Of a stretch of DNA of 31,325 nt, positions 1 to 5,258 are shown piece by piece (position 1 is the first letter of the stretch; each line of letters begins with the position of its first letter). Below the pieces are notes generated by a model. That model did not search any database. It was given only the letters and a program-made list of their open reading frames with translations, and was not told the DNA's origin. This DNA is from a virus. The DNA is taken from positions 1 through 31,325 of the IMG/VR virus record IMGVR_UViG_3300037189_005055; one strand, 5' to 3'. The translations under genes were made by a program, and so were the position numbers.

Positions 1-2
1 CT

Positions 3-116
3 GAGTCGGGCGCATGGAATCCCCTCTACACCGCCCCACCCCGCCGCGAGTGGCGGTCGCTGAGCGAGGAGGAGCGCGATGCTGTTAATGGAGTCAGTCT
101 GCGCACATCAGGATGA
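3..116 (+). CDS. Phage hypothetical protein, C-terminal end only
   Basis: The frame is open from the window's left edge to a TGA at 114-116 and gives about 37 residues with the run PLYTAPPRREWRSLSEEER. This 'PLYTAPP..EW..LS.EE' pattern is one I associate with the C-terminus of small phage/prophage proteins of unknown role. The stop overlaps the start of the next small ORF (ATGA at 113-116), as in most junctions that follow. The sequence is GC-rich compared with the rest of the plus arm. The start lies outside the window and no function can be given. Confidence 0.6.
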   Translation, partial: ESGAWNPLYTAPPRREWRSLSEEERDAVNGVSLRTSG

Positions 117-220
117 CAGCCAAGGAAGCGGCAAAGTTTGCATATGTCGAAACTCTTTTGGACGACGACATCGAATGGACCGACAGGCCCGCATCGTGGC
201 CGGAAAGGAGCAGAACATGA
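113..220 (+). CDS. Small hypothetical protein, 35 aa
   Basis: ATG at 113 overlaps the upstream stop (ATGA), and the TGA at 218-220 overlaps the ATG at 217 of the next gene, so this ORF fits exactly between its neighbours. The peptide begins MTAKEAAKFAYVETLLDDD, an alpha-helical acidic start, and ends in a W/R/P-rich stretch. The upstream GAGGAGGAGCG at 66-76 is far from the start, so initiation probably depends on coupling to the upstream gene. No family is recognised. The main support is the perfect start/stop tiling. Confidence 0.45.
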   Translation: MTAKEAAKFAYVETLLDDDIEWTDRPASWPERSRT

Positions 221-435
221 CCCAAGAAGATATCCTCAAGCTGGCGCGGGAGGCCGGGTTGGCAATCGCCTATTCCGAGCGCGATGACGACGGATGGAAA
301 GAGCTTGCCATTTTCGCCGCCCTCGTCGCCGCAGCCGAGCGCGAGGCGTGCGCCGACATCTGCGACCAGCACGCCAGTATTGAGGGCATCGCGCAGCGGT
401 GTGCGGCAGAAATCCGCGCAAGGGGGAGCAAGTGA
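217..435 (+). CDS. 'AAEREACA' family protein, 72 aa
   Basis: The start at 217 is chosen because GGAAAGGAG at 201-209 sits at good spacing and the protein then begins MTQEDILKLAREAGL. Upstream in-frame codons are read by the previous gene in another frame. The centre carries AAEREACADICDQ and the end CAAEIRARGSK, giving a Cys-x3-Cys pair and a third Cys before a basic tail. I associate this architecture with small phage and prophage proteins of Burkholderiales-type hosts; its role is unknown. The gene at 651-899 encodes a clear paralogue. The stop TGA overlaps a GTG start of the next membrane peptide. Confidence 0.75.
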   Translation: MTQEDILKLAREAGLAIAYSERDDDGWKELAIFAALVAAAEREACADICDQHASIEGIAQRCAAEIRARGSK

Positions 436-542
436 AACCAACCGCATCGGACACCCACGCGATAGCCGTGCTTGTACTACTGTGCATAGTAGCAGTAACA
501 CTGCTGTTCAACAGCATAGCTTTGTTGGTGTACGTATTTTAA
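432..542 (+). CDS. Single-pass membrane micro-protein, 36 aa
   Basis: GTG at 432 overlaps the upstream TGA (GTGA) and follows AGGGGGAG at 421-428. After a short polar head (KPTASDTHA) the peptide is an uninterrupted hydrophobic segment from about residue 10 to the end (IAVLVLLCIVAVTLLF and beyond), enough for one membrane helix. Its size, hydrophobicity and coupled start argue for a real gene. Its role is unknown; phage micro-proteins of this type can act at the host membrane, but nothing here shows that. Confidence 0.6.
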   Translation: MKPTASDTHAIAVLVLLCIVAVTLLFNSIALLVYVF

Positions 543-558
543 AATTAGCGGAGTTGAC

Positions 559-654
559 ATGACCACCATCCACTACTGGTGCCCGCTGACCCGGGCGTAT
601 GTGCAACGGACAGTGCCAACAGCGTTGGCGTTCAAACTTGCGAGGTTGACATGA
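559..654 (+). CDS. Small hypothetical protein, 31 aa
   Basis: ATG at 559 follows GCGGAG at 549-553, and the TGA at 652-654 overlaps the ATG of the next gene (ATGA at 651). The peptide begins MTTIHYWCPLTRAYVQRT and is basic. The 13 nt around its start (GTTGACATGACCA, 553-565) recur exactly at the next gene's start (645-657), so the initiation region looks duplicated. No family is recognised. Support comes from tiling and the ribosome binding site. Confidence 0.45.
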   Translation: MTTIHYWCPLTRAYVQRTVPTALAFKLARLT

Positions 655-899
655 CCAAAGACGAAATCGCCAAGCTGATGAACGACACTGCAGGCCAGCA
701 CTGGGGCGACGAGGCTCATTTCCAACGGTTTGCGAACATGCTGCTGGCAGCAGAGCGTGAGGCGTGTGCGAAGGTGTGTGATGAAATCAGCGAAGAGTAT
801 GGACGGCGAGAGGCAAGAAGGTATCCAGGATTGAGAACAGATGCAGAAATGGGAGCGGATGTATGCGCCGTAGCCATCCGCGCAAGGAGAAACAAATGA
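651..899 (+). CDS. 'AAEREACA' family protein, 82 aa, paralogue of the 217-435 product
   Basis: ATG at 651 lies after GCGAGG at 640-645 and overlaps the upstream stop. The protein begins MTKDEIAKLMNDTAGQHWG, has LLAAEREACAKVCDE in the middle and ends CAVAIRARRNK. The N-terminal MT-x2-x-I-x-KL, the central AAEREACA-x2-CD and the C-terminal CA-x2-IRAR match the protein at 217-435, with about ten extra residues between the Cys motifs. The two genes are separated by two micro-ORFs and look like an old duplication. Function unknown. Confidence 0.75.
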   Translation: MTKDEIAKLMNDTAGQHWGDEAHFQRFANMLLAAEREACAKVCDEISEEYGRREARRYPGLRTDAEMGADVCAVAIRARRNK

Positions 900-1105
900 A
901 ACGCACCAAATGGTTTCCATCACACATCAAGCCTGTACATATTGGTGTCTATGAAGTCAAGGATAAATATCCTCCTTGGTATAGATACTGGAATGGACGA
1001 AACTGGTTTATAGGCGGCAACACGCCTACAGGGGCTAGGCAACATTGTGGGATTAGGATAGAAAAAGAGTTCTATATGCCCTGGCGCGGCATTGTGAAGG
1101 AGTGA
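896..1105 (+). CDS. Small W/Y-rich hypothetical protein, 69 aa
   Basis: The start at 896 overlaps the upstream stop (ATGA) and has CAAGGAGA at 881-889 as ribosome binding site. An in-frame ATG further upstream at 863 would need a longer overlap and lacks such a site. The protein is short, basic and rich in Trp and Tyr (MKRTKWFPSHIKPVHIGVYE, then repeated W/Y/G), consistent with a small beta-sheet domain such as an SH3-like or DUF551-like fold, which is only a guess. From here on base composition becomes more AT-rich than in the first few hundred bases. Confidence 0.65.
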   Translation: MKRTKWFPSHIKPVHIGVYEVKDKYPPWYRYWNGRNWFIGGNTPTGARQHCGIRIEKEFYMPWRGIVKE

Positions 1106-1108
1106 ATG

Positions 1109-1471
1109 ATGGGAACGAACTACTACACCGTAAACAAATACTGCGACCACTGCAACCAATACAAGGAAGACTTACACATAGGTAAGAGCAGCTATGGTTG
1201 GTGCTTTTCCTTCCAAGGATACAAGTACATGAACCTGGTTTCATGGAAGCAATGGAAGGAATATTTGAAAGACAAAACCATTGTCGATGAATACGGAGAC
1301 AAGAAGACCTACGAAGATTTCATCGATATGATAGAGACATATAAGTCCCCATCAGCACAACACAGCAAATACCAACACAACAAAGAAGGAAAGAAACAAG
1401 GATGGTTCAACGATGAATATGATTGGGATGACGAAGACGGTTATCCCTTCTCTTCAAGAGAGTTCTCATGA
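1109..1471 (+). CDS. GTNYY-type hypothetical protein, 120 aa
   Basis: Two ATGs stand in tandem at 1106 and 1109. The second gives better spacing from AAGGAG (1097-1102) and a protein beginning MGTNYYTVNKYCDHCNQYK, the usual start of a phage family I know as 'GTNYY' proteins. A CDHC pair at residues 13-16 followed by HIGKSSYGWCFSFQG suggests a small metal-binding beta domain. The C-terminal third is very acidic (D/E/Y/W-rich). No function is established. The stop overlaps the start of a micro-ORF at 1468. Confidence 0.75.
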   Translation: MGTNYYTVNKYCDHCNQYKEDLHIGKSSYGWCFSFQGYKYMNLVSWKQWKEYLKDKTIVDEYGDKKTYEDFIDMIETYKSPSAQHSKYQHNKEGKKQGWFNDEYDWDDEDGYPFSSREFS

Positions 1472-1539
1472 ACGACGACACCGCAATCGGTCTTTTCTTT
1501 ATAGGAGCAATCTGTGCATTCCTCGCTGTCTTTTTCTGA
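1468..1539 (+). CDS. Membrane micro-peptide, 23 aa
   Basis: ATG at 1468 overlaps the upstream TGA. The peptide is MNDDTAIGLFFIGAICAFLA followed by VFF and stop: a short acidic head and a hydrophobic stretch just long enough to cross a membrane. It overlaps the next GTG-started gene by 26 nt in another frame. An AGAGAG tract at 1457-1462 could serve as ribosome binding site. It resembles the micro-protein at 432-542 in design but not in sequence. At this length it could be chance. Confidence 0.4.
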   Translation: MNDDTAIGLFFIGAICAFLAVFF

Positions 1540-1705
1540 CAAGCCTGTCCCTTTGTCGCAAGCAAAGGTGAACACCTACATCAAAGACATGTATGAAGAG
1601 GTGTTTCTATTCAAGCGATGTGCACTAGGCGAAGGAGTCTGCGAAGACTCCACAGGAAACGTCAACTATCTAGACCTACATGAGAAGGTGTACATTCAAA
1701 AATGA
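1514..1705 (+). CDS. Hypothetical protein, 63 aa, directly upstream of integrase
   Basis: GTG at 1514 is preceded by ATAGGAG (1501-1507) with six bases of spacing. The stop TGA overlaps the integrase ATG at 1702. The protein (MHSSLSFSDKPVPLSQAKV...) has a Ser-rich head and a mixed helical middle (YIKDMYEEVFLFKR), with three residues of Lys/Gln at the end. Its position just before int would suit an excisionase or directionality factor, but no helix-turn-helix or winged-helix pattern is visible, so that remains a guess. Confidence 0.6.
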   Translation: MHSSLSFSDKPVPLSQAKVNTYIKDMYEEVFLFKRCALGEGVCEDSTGNVNYLDLHEKVYIQK

Positions 1706-2868
1706 AAGAGCTTCCAGCGTATGTCCGTTACACCTCGAACGGCTACTACTATTGCCCACCAGAGGACGCTGTCCATGCTGGTGTTGTCAAGCGCAAGTGG
1801 AGCAAAGAACTAGACAAGGTGTTGAAGGCAGCAGAGGCAGGCTCCATACGCATGGCTGAGTGGAGGAAAGCTAGAGCAGAAGCCAGAGCCGTCCGCAAAG
1901 ACGGAAGAGTTGGTGGTCTAGTGTCTAACTACCTTCACAGCCTAGACTATGCTGCGTTGACGTCCAGGTCTAAGATGGACTACAAAACAGGGCTGATGGC
2001 ATGGGCTAAGAAGCGCATAGGTGGTGTTGAGCTACACAATGCAAAGATAGAGCATCTCACTGCTCCGATGTGTCAGCGCATTTACGAACAGGCAGTGAAG
2101 GAGACAGGCTCACTAGAGTCTGTATACAAAACTGTTGCCTACTATCGCATCGCCTTCAATTGGGGTATCAGACACGGCTATTGCACCTTCAATCCCTTCA
2201 CTTATGTCAAGGTGAAGCGAGGCAAGACTAGGAAGGAAATGTGGGAGAGGAAGCATGTCATGGCATTTCTCAACACAGCCTTCTCTAAATGGGAATGGCG
2301 TAATGCTGGCATCCTGTTCTACTGTCTTTATGAATGGGGACAACGGGTTAGCGACATCCTCAATCTGAAATGGGCTCAGGTGGACTTGAAAGAAAGGATG
2401 GTAATCATTACACAGAGCAAGCGTGGGGCAACAGTGAAGCTGCCCATCTCTGATGGTTTGCATTCTGTGTTGCAGCAGCAGTGGAATGATTTTCCATGCC
2501 GTCACCTGGTTGCGCCTAGGATGCGTCGGGTTGGTAGCGAATGGGTTGCATACAATGTTTTGTCAATCAACGCCATCTACCACGACATTGCAGAGGCTGC
2601 TAAACTACCTAAGCAGCTACAGCTTCGAGACCTTCGCCGCACTGCCATCACAGAGACCATCGAGAACGGTGCAGACATGCTGACGGTGATGATGTTGTCA
2701 GGACATCGTAGCGTAGCTTCAGTGTCTCCTTATTTTGTTCACACCCTGAAGGGTGCAACAAAGGCGCAGGAGATAAGACAGTTCCCTGACCAGCTAATTG
2801 AGGACGTCACCCTTGATGTCCCTAGGCTGGGGTATAAACGAAAGGAAGCATATGAAAATAGTCATTGA
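1702..2868 (+). CDS. int: Tyrosine recombinase / phage integrase, 388 aa
   Basis: The C-terminal half has the catalytic layout of tyrosine recombinases: Arg I in EWGQRVSDILNLKW (R215), the beta-hairpin Lys in TQSKRGA (K240), box II LRDLRRTA (R312), GH of MLSGHRS (H335) and the nucleophile Tyr in SPYFVHT (Y344). The normally His first position of the HxxR box is Arg (R309), a variant tolerated in the family. The N-terminal 180 residues form the arm-binding/SAM-like part. The product would cut and rejoin DNA through a phosphotyrosine intermediate, so the phage may integrate, or may resolve concatemers. The gene overlaps both neighbours (4 nt upstream, 17 nt downstream), placing it inside the replication operon instead of under its own promoter. 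Confidence 0.93.
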   Translation: MKELPAYVRYTSNGYYYCPPEDAVHAGVVKRKWSKELDKVLKAAEAGSIRMAEWRKARAEARAVRKDGRVGGLVSNYLHSLDYAALTSRSKMDYKTGLMAWAKKRIGGVELHNAKIEHLTAPMCQRIYEQAVKETGSLESVYKTVAYYRIAFNWGIRHGYCTFNPFTYVKVKRGKTRKEMWERKHVMAFLNTAFSKWEWRNAGILFYCLYEWGQRVSDILNLKWAQVDLKERMVIITQSKRGATVKLPISDGLHSVLQQQWNDFPCRHLVAPRMRRVGSEWVAYNVLSINAIYHDIAEAAKLPKQLQLRDLRRTAITETIENGADMLTVMMLSGHRSVASVSPYFVHTLKGATKAQEIRQFPDQLIEDVTLDVPRLGYKRKEAYENSH

Positions 2869-3049
2869 ATGCAATGATGCTTGGGAAGCCAAGGGCATGT
2901 TAGATTGGTACAGATACAAATCAACCTGTGAGCAAATCCGTGCAGAAATCAGAGCAGGCATCAAATACAGAGAACTTTCCGCAGAAACAATCGCAGAATT
3001 GGAGCGAATTCAATCGCTGCTGTACGCTGAAGAAGAAACCGAAATCTAA
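2852..3049 (+). CDS. Conserved phage hypothetical protein, 65 aa
   Basis: ATG at 2852 lies within the last codons of the integrase and follows AAAGGAAG at 2841-2848. The protein begins MKIVIECNDAWEAKGMLDWY and continues as a charged helix with repeated E/I/R (QIRAEIRAGIKYRELSAET), ending in EEETEI. The pattern 'L-x2-YR..IR-x2-KY..LS.E....LE.I...L' is one I have seen in small phage proteins of unknown role. It looks like a helical hairpin. No catalytic motif is visible. Confidence 0.65.
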   Translation: MKIVIECNDAWEAKGMLDWYRYKSTCEQIRAEIRAGIKYRELSAETIAELERIQSLLYAEEETEI

Positions 3050-3092
3050 TTGGCCCTTCCTCTACTACCAAGACACTGATGGAGAAATGAAG

Positions 3093-3158
3093 ATGAATCC
3101 AGTTATTCAAACTTCAGCGTATGTTTCTGCCAGCAGTGTTGGAGAAGCATTGTTATGA
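3093..3158 (+). CDS. Micro-ORF, 21 aa
   Basis: ATG at 3093 stands eight bases after GGAG (3081-3084), and the TGA at 3156-3158 overlaps the next ATG at 3155. The peptide is MNPVIQTSAYVSASSVGEAL plus one Leu, slightly hydrophobic and without a family. An alternative ATG at 3087 would add two residues but sits too close to the GGAG. It could be a leader that couples translation of the downstream gene. Confidence 0.35.
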   Translation: MNPVIQTSAYVSASSVGEALL

Positions 3159-3418
3159 ACACCAAAACTGCTGCTGATATAGCCGCTGAACGTCATAGGC
3201 ATAGTCCCTATGCTGAACTCGAAGAACTGAAAGCTGCTATCGAAGAGATAAAGAAAGAGCTATGTCATTTATCAGGACTCATGTCTCATGTGACAACTGC
3301 GGAAGCAGCGATGCCCGCAGCATCAACGCAGACGGAAGCAGCTTCTGTTTCTCCTGCAACACCTTCACACCAGGCAACGGCGAAGCGCCGGAGCCGCAAC
3401 GCAAAAGGAAATATGTGA
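3155..3418 (+). CDS. Coiled-coil hypothetical protein, 87 aa, overlapping the primase gene out of frame
   Basis: ATG at 3155 overlaps the upstream stop. Ribosome binding is supported by GGAG at 3141-3144. Residues 1-40 (RHSPYAELEELKAAIEEIKK and flanks) form a charged amphipathic helix. Residues 41-87, encoded inside the first 157 nt of the primase gene in another frame, are Ala/Ser/Thr-rich and end in a basic tail (KRRSRNAKGN), as an out-of-frame reading of another gene might. The N-terminal part is outside the primase ORF and is probably real; the tail may be constrained mainly by the primase zinc domain. Function unknown. Confidence 0.5.
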   Translation: MNTKTAADIAAERHRHSPYAELEELKAAIEEIKKELCHLSGLMSHVTTAEAAMPAASTQTEAASVSPATPSHQATAKRRSRNAKGNM

Positions 3419-4866
3419 ACAACGTCACCAAGCATTTCGATGACAACGAACCCTGCTCTGTCCCTGACAGGCGTCTTACCAGGGCTACGTTGGAGCGATA
3501 TGGTGTTGTCAAGGATGACAAGAACTTCTACTTCCCTTACCACGACAAAGAGGGCACTCTTGTCGCTGCAAAGGTGAGGAACATTGCAGAGAAGAAGTTT
3601 CACGCTGAAGGTGAGTTTGGCAAAGCCACCTTGTTTGGTCAGCACCTGTACACAGCAGGCGGTAAATACGTCACCGTCACTGAAGGTGAGTTTGATGCAT
3701 TGGCTGCGTTTCAAGCCACAGGCAGCAAGTGGCCTTGTGTGTCCATCCGCAGTGGTGCTGCTGGTGCATTGAAGGATTGCAGAGCAGCCTACGAATGGCT
3801 CGATAGCTTTGACACCATCGTCATCTGTTTTGACAACGATGAGCCTGGTAAGAAGGCAGCGAAGGAAGTTGCAGAGCTATTCGGTAACAAGGCTAAGGTG
3901 TTCAAGCACGAACACGATTTGAAGGACGCTTGTGACTACACAGCAGCTAACAAAGAAGCTGTGTTTGTCCATCGCTGGTGGAGCGCAGAGGCATACATCC
4001 CTGATGGCATCATCGCTGGTACCACGCTGTGGGACTTGGTGTCAACACCGCCAGCACCCGCGCAATGCATGTACCCTTGGGAGGGACTGAATGCGCTAAC
4101 CAATGGCATCAGATATGGTGAGCTTGTCACCATCACAGCAGGCAGTGGCTTGGGTAAGAGTCAGGTGATGCGTGAGATAGCCTGGCATGTGCTAGGCAAC
4201 ACCGAAGACAATCTAGGCTTCCTGTTCATGGAAGAAGGCATCAGGAAGACAGGCTTGTCTTTGATGTCGCTGGCTGTGAACAAGCCTCTGCACCTGCCTG
4301 ACACAGAAGCAAGTTCAGAAGAGCGTAAGGATGCCTTTGAACGCACGCTAGGAACAGGCAGGCTCTATCTGTTCCAGCACTTTGGAAGCACAGCCATTGA
4401 GAACATTGTCAACCGTGTGCGCTACATGGCGAAGGCGCTCAACTGTCGCTACATCTTCCTTGACCATCTATCCATCCTGGTTAGCAGTCAAGACAATGGA
4501 GACGAACGCAAAGCCATTGATGAAATCATGACCAAACTGCGTATGCTTGTTGAAGAAACCAGCATTGCTTTGTTTGTTGTCTCCCATCTCAAACGTCCTG
4601 ATGGTCGTGGACATGAGGAAGGGGCTGCAACGTCTTTGTCTCAGCTTCGTGGCAGCGCAGCCATTGCACAGCTTAGCGACATGGTGATTGGTCTAGAGCG
4701 TAATGGACAGGCTGATGATCCTAATGAGCGCAACAAGACCAAGCTACGTGTCCTGAAGAACCGATGGAACGGAGAGACAGGACCAGCTTGTTATTTGCTG
4801 TACAGCAAACAAACAGGCAGGATGTTGGAGCACTTTGAAGAAGAAGGCGAAGAGGAGTTGCTATGA
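3262..4866 (+). CDS. DNA primase-helicase, T7 gp4 type, 534 aa
   Basis: One protein combines primase and replicative helicase, as in T7 gp4. Residues 10-32 form a zinc ribbon (CDNC...CFSC: C10, C13, C29, C32) for template recognition. Residues 137-215 are a TOPRIM fold with TEGEFDA (E141) and FDNDEPG (D191, D193) that would bind catalytic Mg. The DnaB/RecA-like helicase begins near 275 with Walker A TAGSGLGKSQ (K299), Walker B YIFLDH (D401) and motif H4-like VSHLKRP (440-446). The C-terminal RVLKNRWNGETGP carries the expected basic motif. The hexamer would unwind DNA and synthesise primers for the polymerase encoded at 5255. The start at 3262 keeps the zinc ribbon; its ribosome site (AAAGAAAGAG) is only moderate. 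Confidence 0.95.
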   Translation: MSFIRTHVSCDNCGSSDARSINADGSSFCFSCNTFTPGNGEAPEPQRKRKYVNNVTKHFDDNEPCSVPDRRLTRATLERYGVVKDDKNFYFPYHDKEGTLVAAKVRNIAEKKFHAEGEFGKATLFGQHLYTAGGKYVTVTEGEFDALAAFQATGSKWPCVSIRSGAAGALKDCRAAYEWLDSFDTIVICFDNDEPGKKAAKEVAELFGNKAKVFKHEHDLKDACDYTAANKEAVFVHRWWSAEAYIPDGIIAGTTLWDLVSTPPAPAQCMYPWEGLNALTNGIRYGELVTITAGSGLGKSQVMREIAWHVLGNTEDNLGFLFMEEGIRKTGLSLMSLAVNKPLHLPDTEASSEERKDAFERTLGTGRLYLFQHFGSTAIENIVNRVRYMAKALNCRYIFLDHLSILVSSQDNGDERKAIDEIMTKLRMLVEETSIALFVVSHLKRPDGRGHEEGAATSLSQLRGSAAIAQLSDMVIGLERNGQADDPNERNKTKLRVLKNRWNGETGPACYLLYSKQTGRMLEHFEEEGEEELL

Positions 4867-5258
4867 ACCCACTGTTCTATGACCTGAGTCAGAAAGCCGA
4901 GGACATCACTGACCAGCTATATTCCCGTAAGCTGTCTGGTGAGTCTTGGCAAGACATCTTCAGACAGAAGTACGGAGAACTCATAGTGGAAGAGTGTGTT
5001 AAGGTTAGCAATTTCTCACATGAAAGCGACATGTATCCGGGCGCTGTCATTAAAGAACATTTTGGAATTGATGGAGAAAGAGAAATGACACCACAAGAAA
5101 CACTACAGGAAGTCATAGCCTTTCTCAATGCAATGCACGAAGAAGCTAAATACAACCACAACTACTATGCCCATGCAGCGCTTCGCCTCAACGAACACTT
5201 CTATGGACATGGTGGTCTCTTAACCAACGACGAAGAAAAGAGAAAGCCCTACGCATGA
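4863..5258 (+). CDS. Hypothetical protein between primase-helicase and polymerase, 131 aa
   Basis: ATG at 4863 overlaps the primase stop (ATGA) and follows GAGGAG at 4853-4858. The stop overlaps the polymerase start, so it is locked into the replication operon. The centre reads KYGELIVEECVKVSNFSHES followed by GAVIKEHFGI. I associate this 'ELIV.EC......IK.HFG' pattern with many phage proteins of unknown role. The last 55 residues (after an internal Met) form a separate helical, His/Asn/Tyr-rich segment (EEAKYNHNYYAHAALRLNEH). No enzyme motif was found. Confidence 0.75.
   Translation: MNPLFYDLSQKAEDITDQLYSRKLSGESWQDIFRQKYGELIVEECVKVSNFSHESDMYPGAVIKEHFGIDGEREMTPQETLQEVIAFLNAMHEEAKYNHNYYAHAALRLNEHFYGHGGLLTNDEEKRKPYA

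Noticed and set aside
94-501. Minus-strand frame of 135 codons at the left edge
   Set aside because: Opposite a tiled chain of plus-strand small genes with good ribosome sites; Cys/Arg/Leu-rich and without motifs.
2869-3160. attP or tRNA 3'-end fragment beside the integrase
   Set aside because: No tRNA-like T-arm or acceptor sequence was found on either side of int; the whole tRNAs at 14205-14447 are intact genes 11 kb away.
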